NCBI RefSeq assembly: GCF_000227295.1
Contig: NZ_JH165054.1
Span: forward strand, 1 to 61,099
DNA from: Cutibacterium avidum ATCC 25577
Lineage (GTDB): Bacteria > Actinomycetota > Actinomycetes > Propionibacteriales > Propionibacteriaceae
Direction of reading: 5' to 3'
Length of the DNA: 61,099 nucleotides
A program made the position numbers and the translations under genes. Shown here piece by piece: positions 26,390 through 36,869 of the stretch. The first letter of the stretch is position 1, and every line of letters starts with the position of its first letter. The notes below the pieces were generated by a model. The model saw only the letters and a list, made by a program, of their open reading frames with translations. It was not told the origin of the DNA and made no database searches.

Positions 26390-27220
26390 TCACCGGGGCG
26401 AGCACTCGTCGCCGACGCAGATGCGCGCCTTGTCAGGGGCTGAGCCAGACCGGTCGGGAATGCCCTTGAAGGTGTCAGGGGTCCCCAGCCCGTCAATACG
26501 GTTGAGAGGCATGAGAATGGCCTTTGCCGGCCCGACGACGTTGTCGAGAGGAACGAACCCGGGAGCACCCGTGTACCCGTCAGGATCGAGGTCCTGGATG
26601 TGGTAGCGGGAATCTCCCGACGCATTGCGGTGATCCCCCATCACGAACATCCGGTCCTTGGGGACGGTGACCCGGAACTTCATCGTCGACGGCTCGACCA
26701 TCTGACCGTTCTCCGAGTACAGGTAGGAACGCTCGTCAAGGGCTTTCCCGTTGACGGTCATCTGACCCTTGACGTTGCAGCAGGCAACGGTGTCGCCGGG
26801 CATTCCGATGACGCGTTTGATGAGGTAGTTGGAGCTCGTGTTGGGCAGCAGACCCACGAACTCCAGCACCTTGCCCGGGACAGAGCGACGATCTTGAGCA
26901 GCGGGAAGCCAGTGCTCGGTGTCCCTGAACACGACGACGTCACCACGATGGAAGTCCGCTGCCTTGACGGCCACCACGCGATCACCGACCTGCAGGGTGT
27001 TCTGCATGGATCTGGAGGGAATGACGAACATCTGTCCCACGAAGGCTCGCAGGATGGCCGAGATGACGAGAGCTCCGACGATGATGAGGACGATTTCCAT
27101 CATCCCGGATCGGAACCGCTGCCATCCGCTCGGTCGTTGCGACCCAGTCGTGGCGCCTGCAGCATGCGGGCCAGCGGTGTCGCCATCAGCAGTCCTTCGC
27201 GCCTCGTAGTCATACGCCAC
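26390..27220 (-). CDS. lepB: Signal peptidase I
   Basis: Membrane serine protease that removes Sec and Tat signal peptides. Cytoplasmic N-terminal region of about 40 residues, one membrane segment (MEIVLIIVGALVISAILRAF), then catalytic Ser in VIPSRSMQNTL and Lys in GDRVVAVKAADF. Box E is GDHRNASGDSR. GTG at 27220 has GGGAGAGG 7 bases upstream and gives 276 residues. Confidence 0.94.
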   Translation of the reverse strand: MAYDYEARRTADGDTAGPHAAGATTGSQRPSGWQRFRSGMMEIVLIIVGALVISAILRAFVGQMFVIPSRSMQNTLQVGDRVVAVKAADFHRGDVVVFRDTEHWLPAAQDRRSVPGKVLEFVGLLPNTSSNYLIKRVIGMPGDTVACCNVKGQMTVNGKALDERSYLYSENGQMVEPSTMKFRVTVPKDRMFVMGDHRNASGDSRYHIQDLDPDGYTGAPGFVPLDNVVGPAKAILMPLNRIDGLGTPDTFKGIPDRSGSAPDKARICVGDECSPR

Positions 27221-27350
27221 GGCGATACCTCTCCCTCTTACCCCCGGGAACGTCCCGGCAAGTGCCAACCTGCAGTGTAACCAACGTCCAGAACACACTC
27301 TGGTCGCCTCGTCGAGCGTCGATCGACCCGGACCTCATCAGACACACGAA

Positions 27351-27380
27351 AACGGGGCCCCGCGCAAGCGAAACCCCGTT
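27351..27380 (-). terminator. Terminator of rplS
   Basis: On the minus strand AACGGGG and CCCCGTT form a 7-bp stem followed by TTTTC. It lies 16 bases beyond the rplS stop and before lepB. Confidence 0.7.
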
Positions 27381-27395
27381 ACTGTGAGGACGACG

Positions 27396-27749
27396 TCAGC
27401 GAGCCGCGCCCTTCTCCTTGATCTTGGCAGCCTTGCCGCGCAGACCGCGCAGGTAGTACAGCTTGGCGCGACGGACGGCACCGTGGCGATCAACCTCGAT
27501 CTTCTCAATGATCGGGGAGTGCAGTGGGAAGGTACGCTCGACACCCGTTCCGAAGCTCAGCTTGCGGACGGTGAAGGACTCCTGGACGCCACCACCGGTA
27601 CGCGAGATGACGGTTCCAGCGAAGACCTGCACACGGGTGCGGCTGCCCTCGACGACCTTGACGTGGACCTTCACCGAGTCGCCAGGACGGAACTCGGGAA
27701 TGTCGTCGCGCATCGAGGCCTTGTCGATCTCGTCGATGATGTTGCTCAT
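27396..27749 (-). CDS. rplS: Ribosomal protein L19
   Basis: 50S protein at the 30S-50S interface; 117 residues. Conserved [20 protein letters not shown] and [20 protein letters not shown] are present. Normally it follows trmD directly; here sdhCAB lies between trmD and rplS. The 243-base gap upstream (27750-27992) holds the sdhB-end hairpin and presumably an rplS promoter. Confidence 0.96.
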   Translation of the reverse strand: MSNIIDEIDKASMRDDIPEFRPGDSVKVHVKVVEGSRTRVQVFAGTVISRTGGGVQESFTVRKLSFGTGVERTFPLHSPIIEKIEVDRHGAVRRAKLYYLRGLRGKAAKIKEKGAAR

Positions 27750-27937
27750 GGTGTTTCCTCGCCGGTGCCACAGGTCACCTGGTGCTCGTGTTCAAAAGAT
27801 GTGGTCCCCGCGCTCCGGACGATCCCCCTGTGGCAGGAGCCGGACACGGACAACAGCTGGATATTTTCCACACTCGAAGGCCTGACACCAAATTGCATAC
27901 CACGAGGCTGGATCCGTCAGCCCCATGGAACCGACGA

Positions 27938-27965
27938 GGCCCCGGCACCAGATGGTGCCGGGGCC
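27938..27965 (-). terminator. Hairpin after sdhB
   Basis: GGCCCCGGCACCA and its complement form a 13-bp stem with a very short loop, 27 bases beyond the sdhB stop. No T tract follows. Confidence 0.6.
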
Positions 27966-27992
27966 CGTGTGGTCGACCACATGGGTCAGAAC

Positions 27993-28766
27993 TCAGTCAT
28001 CCTTGCCGTCATGCTTGAACAGCGAGGCGATGAGGTCGCGGTTGAGCTGGCTGATGGACTCCAGCGGGATGCCCTTCGGGCACACCGAGGCGCACTCACC
28101 AATGTTGGTGCAGCCGCCGAATCCCTCGGCGTCGTTCTGGGCAGCCATGGCCTTGACACGACGCATCCGCTCCGGCTGCCCCTGCGGAAGCATGGCAAGG
28201 TGGGTGATCTTCGCCGAGGTGAACAGCATCGAGGAGCCGTTCGGGCAGGCAGCCACACAAGCACCACAGCCGATGCAGGTAGCGGCATCGAAGGAGCGGT
28301 CAGAGCGCTTCTTGTTGACCTGGACAGCATGGGCATCCGGGGCAGCACCGGTGTTCACGGAGATGTAGCCGCCAGCCTGGATGACGCGGTCGAGGGCCGA
28401 GCGGTCCACGATGAGGTCCCGCAGGATCGGGAAGGCACCGGACTTCCAGGGCTCAATCGTGATGGTCGAGCCATCAGCGAAGGAGCGCATGTGCAGCTGA
28501 CAGGTGGTGGTACGCACCGGCTGGGCGACGCCCATGCCACCGTGCGGCACGCCGTTGATGACGACGCCACACTGGCCACAGATGCCCTCGCGGCAGTCCG
28601 AGTCGAAGGCCACGGGCTCCTCACCTTGAGCGGTGAGGTTCTCGTTGAGCATGTCCAGCATCTCGAGGAAGGACATGTCACCGGAGACACCGTCCAGGGT
28701 GTACTCGACGAGACGGCCCTGATCCTGGGTGTTGCGTTGGCGCCAGATTCGCAGGTTGATCTTCAC
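27993..28766 (-). CDS. sdhB: Succinate dehydrogenase/fumarate reductase iron-sulfur subunit
   Basis: Carries electrons from the flavoprotein to the membrane heme subunit. The [2Fe-2S] cysteines are in [15 protein letters not shown]; [4Fe-4S] and [3Fe-4S] cysteines are in [14 protein letters not shown] and [16 protein letters not shown]. 257 residues. It overlaps sdhA by 4 bases (GTG start). Confidence 0.95.
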   Translation of the reverse strand: MKINLRIWRQRNTQDQGRLVEYTLDGVSGDMSFLEMLDMLNENLTAQGEEPVAFDSDCREGICGQCGVVINGVPHGGMGVAQPVRTTTCQLHMRSFADGSTITIEPWKSGAFPILRDLIVDRSALDRVIQAGGYISVNTGAAPDAHAVQVNKKRSDRSFDAATCIGCGACVAACPNGSSMLFTSAKITHLAMLPQGQPERMRRVKAMAAQNDAEGFGGCTNIGECASVCPKGIPLESISQLNRDLIASLFKHDGKDD

Positions 28767-30790
28767 TTGTAGCTCCTCTGCTTGACCTGGATGGACTTGT
28801 AGACCAGCGGCTCCTTGTGCAGGGTCGGCTTGTGGCCCTCACCGGTCCACTCCCAGGCAGCGACGTACTGGTACTGATCGTCGTGACGCAGGGCCTCGCC
28901 CTCCTCGGTCTGAGACTCGGCGCGGAAGTGACCGCCACAGGACTCGCGACGATGCAGAGCATCAATGCACATCAGCTCACCGAGCTCCAGGAAGTCAACG
29001 AGACGTCCGGCACGCTCGAGGGTCTGGTTGAGCTCCTCGTTGACGCCGGTGACCTTGACGTTGGTCCAGAACTCGTTGCGCAGGTTGCGGATGAGACCGA
29101 TGGCCTTGACGAGGCCGGCCTCGTTGCGCTCCATGCCGCAGTACTCCCACATGATGTGGCCGAGTTCCTTGTGGATCGAGTCGACGGTGCGGGTTCCGTT
29201 GATCGTCAGGAGCTTGTTGATGCGGCTCTCGACGGCCTGACGGGCCTCGACGGCGGCCGGGTGCTTCTCGTCCACCTTGCCGAACTTCGGGGAGTCGGCC
29301 AGGTAGTCGGTGATGGTGTTGGGCAGCACCCAGTAACCATCAGCCAGACCCTGCATCAGGGCCGAGGCACCGAGTCGGTTGGCACCGTGATCGGAGAAGT
29401 TAGCCTCGCCACAGACGAACAGGCCCGGGATGGTCGACTGCAGGTCATAATCGACCCACAGGCCACCCATGGTGTAATGCACAGCGGGGTAGATCCGCAT
29501 CGGAACCTCGTACGGGTTCTCATCGGTGATCCGCTGATACATGTCGAAGAGGTTGCCGTACTTCTTCTCGACAGCATCCTTGCCCATACGCTCGATGGCC
29601 TCGGAGAAGTCGAGGTAGACACCACGGGAGCGCATGTGCTCGGTGCCGTCGGCATCGACCTCACGGACCTTCGGGCCAACGCCGCGACCCTCGTCACAGC
29701 GGTACTTGGCCTGACGAGAGGCGATGTCACGAGGAACCAGGTTGCCGAAGGACGGATAGATGCGCTCCAGGTAGTAGTCGCGATCCTCCTCGGGGATGTC
29801 ACGCGGATCCTTCTCGCAGTCCTCGGCGCGCTTCGGCACCCAGATACGACCGTCGTTGCGCAGCGACTCCGACATCAGGGTCAGCTTCGACTGGTTCTCG
29901 CCGTGCACCGGGATGCAGGTCGGGTGGATCTGCGTGTAGCACGGGTTGCCGAAGTAGGCACCCTTGCGATGGGCACGCCACGAAGCGGTGACGTTGCAGC
30001 CCATGGCGTTCGTCGACAGGAAGAAGACGTTGCCGTAACCACCGGTAGCCAGGACGACGGCGTCGCCGAACCACTCCTCGATCTTGCCGGTGACCATGTC
30101 ACGGGTCACGATGCCGCGGGCACGACCATCGGCAACGATGAGCTCGACCATCTCGTGACGGGTGTGCATGTGGACGGTTCCGGCATGGACCTGACGCTCG
30201 AGGGCCTGATAGGCGCCGATCAGCAACTGCTGACCCGTCTGTCCACGAGCGTAGAAGGTGCGCTGCACCTGGACGCCACCGAAGGAACGGTTGTCGAGCA
30301 GGCCACCGTACTCACGGGCGAACGGAACACCCTGGGCGACGCACTGGTCGATGATGTTCGCGCTGACCGCGGCCAGACGGTAGACGTTCGTCTCGCGGGA
30401 GCGGTAGTCGCCGCCCTTCACGGTGTCGTAGAACAGGCGGTAGATGGAGTCACCGTCGTTCTTGTAGTTCTTCGCAGCGTTGATGCCGCCCTGGGCGGCG
30501 ATGGAATGGGCACGACGCGGAGAGTCCTGGTAACAGAAGTTCTCGACGCGGTAACCAGCCTCACCAAGGGTGGCAGCAGCGGAGCCACCGGCCAGACCAG
30601 TGCCGACGATGATGACGGTCATCTTGCGGCGGTTGGCCGGGTTGACCAGACGAGAGGTGAACTGACGATCAGTCCAGATCTTCTCGATCGGAAGGTCGTG
30701 GTTGGCCTTCGTGTCATGAATCTCATCGCCGGTTGTCCAGTACTGGTCGGCCAGAGCGGCGTTGTTATTCGACGTAGCTGTTGCAGTCAT
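28763..30790 (-). CDS. sdhA: Succinate dehydrogenase/fumarate reductase flavoprotein subunit
   Basis: Oxidises succinate or reduces fumarate with covalent FAD. At 675 residues it is the longer B-type form. Features: dinucleotide fold [23 protein letters not shown] attachment region [19 protein letters not shown]-like, substrate site [10 protein letters not shown] and [22 protein letters not shown] at 30790 shares one base with the sdhC stop. With a single cytochrome b subunit the complex is of the epsilonproteobacterial/actinobacterial fumarate-reductase-like type and could run in either direction. Confidence 0.96.
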   Translation of the reverse strand: MTATATSNNNAALADQYWTTGDEIHDTKANHDLPIEKIWTDRQFTSRLVNPANRRKMTVIIVGTGLAGGSAAATLGEAGYRVENFCYQDSPRRAHSIAAQGGINAAKNYKNDGDSIYRLFYDTVKGGDYRSRETNVYRLAAVSANIIDQCVAQGVPFAREYGGLLDNRSFGGVQVQRTFYARGQTGQQLLIGAYQALERQVHAGTVHMHTRHEMVELIVADGRARGIVTRDMVTGKIEEWFGDAVVLATGGYGNVFFLSTNAMGCNVTASWRAHRKGAYFGNPCYTQIHPTCIPVHGENQSKLTLMSESLRNDGRIWVPKRAEDCEKDPRDIPEEDRDYYLERIYPSFGNLVPRDIASRQAKYRCDEGRGVGPKVREVDADGTEHMRSRGVYLDFSEAIERMGKDAVEKKYGNLFDMYQRITDENPYEVPMRIYPAVHYTMGGLWVDYDLQSTIPGLFVCGEANFSDHGANRLGASALMQGLADGYWVLPNTITDYLADSPKFGKVDEKHPAAVEARQAVESRINKLLTINGTRTVDSIHKELGHIMWEYCGMERNEAGLVKAIGLIRNLRNEFWTNVKVTGVNEELNQTLERAGRLVDFLELGELMCIDALHRRESCGGHFRAESQTEEGEALRHDDQYQYVAAWEWTGEGHKPTLHKEPLVYKSIQVKQRSYK

Positions 30791-31506
30791 CAGGAGATCA
30801 CCCCGAACAGGATCAGGAAGGGAGGAACCATGAAGCCCACGAGGATCACGATGGCGACGATCCAGGAGCACACGCGCAGCACAGCGCGAGCGGTACCAGA
30901 GACGTTGACACCGAGGGTCGCGAAGGCGCTCCAGAAACCATGGGAAACGTGCATGCACACCGCGATGATGGCGATGAGGTAGATGAGCACGAACCACCAA
31001 TGACTGAAGGCTGTGAGCACCATGCCTGCACGCCCAGCCGCGTCAGTCGGCGGGTTGTTGAGCAGATCAGGGCTGATGGTGAACTGCAGCAGGTGAAGGA
31101 TGAGGAACGCGAAGATGATCCAACCGCCCCAGTACATCGTGCGGGCCGCGTAGGTGTTCTCCGGGGAGAGGTTCTTCTTCACGGAGTAACGACCAGCGCC
31201 ACCAGTGCCGATGCGACGCTGCTTGGTGACGCGGATCGCCGACCAAATGTGCAGCACAATCGCCAGCAGCATGAAGATTCGGAAGATCCACAGGAACGAC
31301 TCACCCGGAAGGATCGGGTTGAGAATCGTACGGAGGTAGCTGGCGTAGTCGTTGAACTCCTCGTTGCTACCGAGCAACTTCAAGTTGCCGAACATGTGCA
31401 TGAGCAGGAAGAGGACCAAGATGATGCCGGTGACGGCCATGAGGGCCTTCGCCGCGACAGTTGATCGCACTGCTCTCTGATGAGTAGTAAGTGTTGTAGT
31501 CGCCAC
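30790..31506 (-). CDS. sdhC: Succinate dehydrogenase cytochrome b subunit
   Basis: Membrane anchor with two hemes b and the menaquinone site. The 238-residue protein has five hydrophobic helices with candidate heme histidines in [22 protein letters not shown] and [15 protein letters not shown] at 31506 is the likely start, with no clear ribosome binding site. The 166 bases upstream are unusually AT-rich and probably hold the promoter. The sdhCAB operon interrupts the usual trmD-rplS neighbourhood. Confidence 0.93.
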   Translation of the reverse strand: MATTTLTTHQRAVRSTVAAKALMAVTGIILVLFLLMHMFGNLKLLGSNEEFNDYASYLRTILNPILPGESFLWIFRIFMLLAIVLHIWSAIRVTKQRRIGTGGAGRYSVKKNLSPENTYAARTMYWGGWIIFAFLILHLLQFTISPDLLNNPPTDAAGRAGMVLTAFSHWWFVLIYLIAIIAVCMHVSHGFWSAFATLGVNVSGTARAVLRVCSWIVAIVILVGFMVPPFLILFGVIS

Positions 31507-31672
31507 GGGGCAAAGACTATCCAATCAACAGTCCCTTTGCCTCACGACCCCCAGTGTTTTCAAAATCTCCTTACAACTGCACTCTGACTACCTGTTTTAG
31601 TTCATATTAACGCAACATTTTTGGTTCGAATTTAGGGTATTAGCGACTTCGAATACGTTGTCTCCCTGAGTC

Positions 31673-32371
31673 CTAATCAGTCAAGTCCGGGCGACGATCA
31701 CGAGTGAGCAACAACGACTCCTCTCGTCTCCATTCGGCGATGCGGCCGTGGTGCCCACTCATGAGGACCTCAGGGACATCCATCCCTCGCCATGACACCG
31801 GTCGGGTGAACAGCGGGTACTCCAGCAGTCGTTCCTGCCCCGGCGAGAACGACTCCTCCGCGAGGGACTCCGGATTGCCCATGAATCCCGGGATCAGACG
31901 GACGACGGCTTCGGTGATGGCCAGGGCAGCGACTTCTCCCCCGTTGAGGACGTAGTCGCCCAGACTCAGTTCATGGACGGTCCACATGGTTCGCGCGTAG
32001 TCGATGACCCGGTGATCGATGCCCTCGTAGCGTCCGCAACAGAAGACGACCCGCTCAACCGTCGACAGCTCCTGGGCAGCGGACTGTGTGAACGGAATTC
32101 CGGAGGGAGTCGGGAAGATCACGTGGACCGACGGATCGGGTTCAATACCAATGATCCCGTCGAAGGCCTCGCCCCAGGGATCAGGCTTCATGACCATGCC
32201 GGCGCCACCGCCGCACGGGGTGTCGTCGACAGTGCGATGACGATCGTGGGTCCAGTCGCGCAGGTCATGGGCGTGGACCTCGACCAAACCGTTGTCGACG
32301 GCCTTTCCCAACAGGGAGATGTCGAGAACGTCGAAGTATCCGGGGAAGATCGACAGGTAGTCCAGCCTCAT
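31673..32371 (-). CDS. trmD: tRNA (guanine37-N1)-methyltransferase
   Basis: Methylates G37 next to the anticodon to prevent frameshifting. Trefoil-knot features: [36 protein letters not shown] terminus [14 protein letters not shown] fits the family from ATG at 32371; a GTG two codons upstream overlaps the rimM stop by 4 bases and is an alternative start. Confidence 0.96.
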   Translation of the reverse strand: MRLDYLSIFPGYFDVLDISLLGKAVDNGLVEVHAHDLRDWTHDRHRTVDDTPCGGGAGMVMKPDPWGEAFDGIIGIEPDPSVHVIFPTPSGIPFTQSAAQELSTVERVVFCCGRYEGIDHRVIDYARTMWTVHELSLGDYVLNGGEVAALAITEAVVRLIPGFMGNPESLAEESFSPGQERLLEYPLFTRPVSWRGMDVPEVLMSGHHGRIAEWRREESLLLTRDRRPDLTD

Positions 32372-32373
32372 CG

Positions 32374-32913
32374 TCACCTTGCCTCCTCGGCATCGTCGTC
32401 AAGAAGTCCAGGGATACTGGCGACAACGATCTGACCGGCAGCGACGTCAACGGTGGGAACGAGCTGGCGAACGAACGGCACCAGATGTTCGTCGCCGTCG
32501 ACATCGATGACGAGCACGTCCTGGGCCGGCATGTGGAGAATGTCCTTGACGGTTCCCCGGGCCTGACCGGACTCGTCAACCACTGCCAGCCCCCGCAACT
32601 GACGGTCCCAGAACTCTTCTGGATCAGCTGGCTCCTCATCGGCCTCGACGTCAACCACCAACACCGAACCTCGCAGCTCCTCGGCGCCATTTCGATCGGC
32701 GACCTCCTTGAAGGCGACAATCAGGCTACCCCTGGCCCATCGCGATCTGGTAACTGTCAACTCCCGCCGCGTGCCTTCGATGCAGACTGTCGCGCCAACG
32801 TCGAACCTCTCGTCGGGCTCGTCGGTACGAACCTCGACGACGACGTCTCCCCGCAGACCATGGGCACGCCCCACCCGGCCGACGACAACCTCCACTGTTG
32901 CCTGCTGTTCCAC
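32374..32913 (-). CDS. rimM: 16S rRNA processing protein RimM
   Basis: Assists 30S assembly near S19. 179 residues: an N-terminal RimM barrel ([20 protein letters not shown]) followed by a PRC-barrel-like domain ([18 protein letters not shown]). Its stop overlaps the potential GTG start of trmD. A hairpin separates it from khpA. Confidence 0.95.
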   Translation of the reverse strand: MEQQATVEVVVGRVGRAHGLRGDVVVEVRTDEPDERFDVGATVCIEGTRRELTVTRSRWARGSLIVAFKEVADRNGAEELRGSVLVVDVEADEEPADPEEFWDRQLRGLAVVDESGQARGTVKDILHMPAQDVLVIDVDGDEHLVPFVRQLVPTVDVAAGQIVVASIPGLLDDDAEEAR

Positions 32914-32978
32914 TGTGACTCCTGAAGCTCATGGGTATTGCCGCGTCAGCGGCTGGACAAGAATGTCGAACACGACAA

Positions 32979-33016
32979 ATGGGCCGTAGCCCCACCTAAG
33001 CGGGACCACGGCCCAT
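32979..33016 (-). terminator. Hairpin between khpA and rimM
   Basis: ATGGGCCGT and ACGGCCCAT form a 9-bp stem with a 20-base loop in the 139-base khpA-rimM gap. It may uncouple rpsP-khpA expression from rimM-trmD. Confidence 0.55.
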
Positions 33017-33052
33017 ATTGCCAATTGATTGGCGTATCAGAGGATTAGCGGC

Positions 33053-33331
33053 TCAGTGACGACGGCCACGGTGCTCGGAACGGCGTCCCGAACCACGGCG
33101 GTCGACGTCGACGAAGTCGATCCTGATCTGCTCATCACCGGCCAGGGCATCGATGACCGTGCGCAGCGAGGAGGCCGTACGGCCCTGACGACCGATGACC
33201 TTGCCGATGTCGGAGGGGTTGACACGCACCTCGAGCATCCGGCCGCGTCGCAGGTCCTTCTCCCGAACCCGGACGTCGTCGGGATTGGCGACGATGCCGG
33301 AGACGAGATGTTCCAGGGCGTCGGCAAGCAC
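33053..33331 (-). CDS. khpA: KH-domain RNA-binding protein KhpA
   Basis: A 92-residue protein with one KH domain: NPSDIGKVIGRQGRTASSLR carries the GxxG loop (GRQG). KhpA works with KhpB in RNA binding linked to cell shape in other Gram-positives. It begins 2 bases after the rpsP stop. The C terminus is Arg/Gly-rich (RRGSGRRSEHRGRRH). Confidence 0.92.
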   Translation of the reverse strand: MLADALEHLVSGIVANPDDVRVREKDLRRGRMLEVRVNPSDIGKVIGRQGRTASSLRTVIDALAGDEQIRIDFVDVDRRGSGRRSEHRGRRH

Positions 33332-33333
33332 GA

Positions 33334-33777
33334 TCAGGCCTCAGCCTTCTCGTCGGACTTCTCCTCGGCGGCCGGCTCAGCAGCCTCCTCGGCAGCGGGC
33401 TCCTCAGCCTTCTTGGTGATGGCCTCGCGCGGGGCGTCGTCAGCCTCGGCCAGAGCGGCGTTGAACAGGTCGTCCTTGTTGGAGCGCTCAGCCTGCGGGG
33501 TCACGCCCGAGGCCGAGGTGTCGCCGGTGAACTTCTGCCAGTCACCGGTGCGCTTGAGCAGGGCGACGACGGCCTCGGTCGGCTGGGCGCCGACGCCGAG
33601 CCAGTACTGGACGCGCTCGGAGTCGATCTCGATGACCGAGGGGTCGTTCTTCGGGTGGTACTGGCCGATCTCCTCGATGGCACGACCGTCGCGCTTGGTG
33701 CGCGAGTCCATGACGACGACACGGTAGTGCGGGGTGCGGATCTTGCCGAGACGCTTCAGACGAATCTTGGTAGCCAC
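33334..33777 (-). CDS. rpsP: Ribosomal protein S16
   Basis: 30S assembly protein. Core of about 85 residues ([20 protein letters not shown]) followed by an Ala/Glu/Lys-rich tail to 147 residues, typical of actinobacteria. GTG start with GGAGA upstream. Confidence 0.96.
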   Translation of the reverse strand: MATKIRLKRLGKIRTPHYRVVVMDSRTKRDGRAIEEIGQYHPKNDPSVIEIDSERVQYWLGVGAQPTEAVVALLKRTGDWQKFTGDTSASGVTPQAERSNKDDLFNAALAEADDAPREAITKKAEEPAAEEAAEPAAEEKSDEKAEA

Positions 33778-33968
33778 GTGTGTGGTATCTCCTGTAGTGA
33801 CACGCCCGGGATGAAACCCGGGAAGTTACGGGTGAGCGCGGATTGCGATGTGGGGACACCGCGACCGCACTCGGGTGGAACCGTCCGCCGGCTAGAGAGG
33901 GCACCGAACGGACAGAAGCTCTCGACATTGTGCCACATCCAGAGCGTCGACGCGAGTCCGGCGACCCG

Positions 33969-35132
33969 TCACCGAATGACGACTCGACCCCTCAGCAGGA
34001 TGTGCGTGGGAGACTCCAGGACTCCGATGTCCACCCTCGGGTCGCGATCGAGGACGAGAAGGTCGGCGGAGTCCCCAATCCCCAGTTGTTCCCCGCCCAA
34101 CCAGGTTCGAGCTCGCCAGGATGCTGCCCCCAATGCCATCTCCGCTCCTCCGACTGCGGCCAGCAACCGCACCTCCGAGGCAATCAGACCGTGTTCGATG
34201 GTGCCGCCGGCGTCAGTACCTGCGTAGATCGGAACCCCGGCATCGACAGCCTTGCCGATGGTTTCCATCCGGTGAGCATGCAGATGACGCATGTGGGCTG
34301 CGTAGGTGGGGAACTTGGCGTCGGCCTGGGCTGCGATGGACGGGAAGGTCTCAATGTTGACCAGGGTCGGGACGAGTCCGACCCCACGCTCGGCCATGGT
34401 GGCGATGGTCTCGTCAGTCAGTCCGGTGCCGTGCTCGATGCAGTCGATGCCTGCGTCGACGAGCTGGGCCGGAGCCTCCTCGGAGAAGCAGTGGGCCGTG
34501 ACACGGGCGCCGAGTTCATGAGCACGATCGATTGCTTCCTTCGCGATGTCAGCCGGCCACAGCGGTGCCAGGTCCCCCTCAGCACGGTCGATCCAGTCAC
34601 CGACGAGCTTGACCCAGCCGTCACCTGCTCGAGCCTGACGATCCACCTCGGCGACGAGGTCTTCCAGGTCGACCTCGGCTGCGTAGTTGCGGATGTAGCG
34701 CTTGGGACGAGCGATGTGACGTCCGGCGCGGATGACTCGAGGCAAGTCGTCGCGATCGTCAATCCAATGGGTGTCACTCGGGGACCCAGCGTCGCGGATG
34801 AGGAGGGTGCCGGTCCTCGTCTCGGTGCGAGCCTGGTCCTCAGCCGTCTCCTTGTCGACGGCACCATGGCCGTCCAGCCCGATGTGGTTGTGAGCGTCAA
34901 CCAGGCCCGGGATGATCCAACAACCGTCGGCGAGGGTGCGAGCGCCTGGCAGTGGCCCCTCGACAAGAACGCCGTCGTGAACCCATAGCTCACGCTCCTC
35001 CACGTCGGGCAGGACAACTCCCCGGATGCGAAGATCCTCGGCAGGAGCAGTCTGGGCCTCGGGAGCTACGTGAGTGTGTGTCCACCCGTCATGGGTATGA
35101 GTGTGGAACAGCGGCTGGGTGTCCTTATCCAT
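33969..35132 (-). CDS. Amidohydrolase family protein
   Basis: Metal-dependent hydrolase of 387 residues with a TIM barrel. Metal ligands: DAHNHIG, probable carbamylated Lys in GWVKLVGDW, TAHCFSEEAP, IEHGTGL and the catalytic Asp in YAGTDAGG. The N terminus has a His-rich extension (HTHTHDGWTHTHV). The substrate is unknown, with imidazolonepropionase- or prolidase-like enzymes as relatives. It sits between rpsP and ffh, as in several other actinobacteria. Confidence 0.88.
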   Translation of the reverse strand: MDKDTQPLFHTHTHDGWTHTHVAPEAQTAPAEDLRIRGVVLPDVEERELWVHDGVLVEGPLPGARTLADGCWIIPGLVDAHNHIGLDGHGAVDKETAEDQARTETRTGTLLIRDAGSPSDTHWIDDRDDLPRVIRAGRHIARPKRYIRNYAAEVDLEDLVAEVDRQARAGDGWVKLVGDWIDRAEGDLAPLWPADIAKEAIDRAHELGARVTAHCFSEEAPAQLVDAGIDCIEHGTGLTDETIATMAERGVGLVPTLVNIETFPSIAAQADAKFPTYAAHMRHLHAHRMETIGKAVDAGVPIYAGTDAGGTIEHGLIASEVRLLAAVGGAEMALGAASWRARTWLGGEQLGIGDSADLLVLDRDPRVDIGVLESPTHILLRGRVVIR

Positions 35133-35207
35133 GTCCTCATCGTGGCACGAGGCTGCAGAAGACGAAACGTCAAACCCGCGACCTCGTGAGGCATTGCCAA
35201 CGTCAGA

Positions 35208-36794
35208 TCAGCGCGGGCCCTTGTTGGTCTGGTTGAACATCTGCTGCATCGACGGCGGCATCTTGAACTCGCTCATCGCCTTCTGCAGATCTTCCTGGCT
35301 CGGCTGCTGCTGACCGGGAACACCGAATGCCTCGCCGCTGTTGTGCTGCGGCTTCTCAGCCACTTGACGGGCCTGGGCCGCGCGCTTCGCTGGGTTACCA
35401 GAACCCTTGCGGTTCTTCTGCTTCTTCTTGGACTGCTTGGAGCCGCGTTTGGCCATCGACCCCATCATGCGACCAGCGCCCGGACCCATCATCTGGCCCA
35501 TCTGGCTCATCATCTTGCGGGCATCGACGAAGCGGTTGACGAGGTTGTTGACGTCGCGGACCTCGACGCCGGAGCCCTTCGCGATACGGGCGCGACGCGA
35601 ACCGTTGAGGATCGAGACGTCGGCACGCTCTGCCGGGGTCATGGCACAAATGATGGCTTCGATACGGTCGATCTCCCGCTCGTCAATGTTCTCGATCTGA
35701 TCCTTCATCTGACCGACGCCAGGCAACATGCCCATGATCTTGGACATCGGACCCATGCGGCGCATCTGGCGCATGAGCCCGAGGAAGTCGTCGAGACCGA
35801 ACTCCCCCTTGCCGGCCATGAGTTTGACCGCAGCGGCTTGAGACTGTTCCTGGTCGAAAGCCTTCTCAGCCTGCTCGATGAGGGTGAGCATGTCACCCAT
35901 GTCGAGGATGCGTGAGGCCATCCGATCGGGATGGAAGACGTCGAAGTCCTTGAGCCCCTCACCGGAGGAGGCGAACATGATCGGCTTGCCGACGACCCGG
36001 GCGATGGATAGGGCGGCACCGCCACGGGCGTCGCCGTCGAGCTTGGTGAGGACGACCCCGTCGAAGCCGACTCCCTCCTGGAAGGCCACTGCGGTGTTGA
36101 CCGCGTCCTGACCGATCATGGCGTCGACGACGAACAGCGTCTCGTCAGGGTTGGTGGCCGCCTTGATGTCGGCAGCTTGGGCCATCATCTCGGCATCGAC
36201 ACCCAAGCGTCCGGCGGTGTCGATGATGACGACGTCATAGAGCTTGCGTTGGGCCTCGACGACGGCGTCACGAGCCACCTGGATGGGATCGCCAACACCG
36301 TTGCCGGGCTCAGGAGCGAAGACATGCACACCGGCTCGCTCACCGACGACCTGCAACTGGGTGACCGCGTTGGGACGCTGCAGGTCACAGGCGGCCAGCA
36401 GCGGCGAGTGCCCCTCCTCCTTGAACCACCGAGCGAGCTTGCCCGCCAGGGTCGTCTTACCGGCACCCTGAAGTCCAGCGAGCATGACGACGGTGGGCGG
36501 GGTCTTCGCGAACCGGACGGTGCGGGTCTGACCGCCAAGGATCTCGACGAGCTCCTCGTTGACGATCTTGACGATCTGCTGAGTAGGGTTGAGCGCCTTC
36601 GACAATTCCTCGCCGTGACAGCGTTCCTTGACCGCCGCAACGAATTCCTTGACGACCGTCAGGTTGACGTCGGCCTCGAGGAGGGCGATGCGGATCTGGC
36701 GAGTCGTGGCGTCGATGTCGGCATCGGTGAGACGTCCCTTGCCACGCAGTCCCTTGAAGGTGGATGCGAGGCGGTCCTGGAGAGTGTCGAACAC
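35208..36794 (-). CDS. ffh: Signal recognition particle protein Ffh
   Basis: GTPase that binds signal sequences and 4.5S RNA. N domain (1-90), G domain with GLQGAGKTTLAGKLA, DTAGRLGVD and TKLDGDARGG, and a methionine-rich M domain with MSKIMGMLPGVGQMKD. 528 residues with a basic Gln/Lys tail. GTG start. Confidence 0.97.
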   Translation of the reverse strand: MFDTLQDRLASTFKGLRGKGRLTDADIDATTRQIRIALLEADVNLTVVKEFVAAVKERCHGEELSKALNPTQQIVKIVNEELVEILGGQTRTVRFAKTPPTVVMLAGLQGAGKTTLAGKLARWFKEEGHSPLLAACDLQRPNAVTQLQVVGERAGVHVFAPEPGNGVGDPIQVARDAVVEAQRKLYDVVIIDTAGRLGVDAEMMAQAADIKAATNPDETLFVVDAMIGQDAVNTAVAFQEGVGFDGVVLTKLDGDARGGAALSIARVVGKPIMFASSGEGLKDFDVFHPDRMASRILDMGDMLTLIEQAEKAFDQEQSQAAAVKLMAGKGEFGLDDFLGLMRQMRRMGPMSKIMGMLPGVGQMKDQIENIDEREIDRIEAIICAMTPAERADVSILNGSRRARIAKGSGVEVRDVNNLVNRFVDARKMMSQMGQMMGPGAGRMMGSMAKRGSKQSKKKQKNRKGSGNPAKRAAQARQVAEKPQHNSGEAFGVPGQQQPSQEDLQKAMSEFKMPPSMQQMFNQTNKGPR

Positions 36795-36869
36795 GGTTGT
36801 CCTTCAGCGCACTAGTTCCTTACCGGGACAGCCTACCGTCCCGGTCTGACATGATGATTCAGAGCGAGG

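Noticed and set aside
28817-30982. 721-codon plus-strand open frame over sdhA
   Set aside because: Antisense shadow of a conserved flavoprotein; the translation is a repetitive Val/Leu/Asp/Gly mix with no motif.
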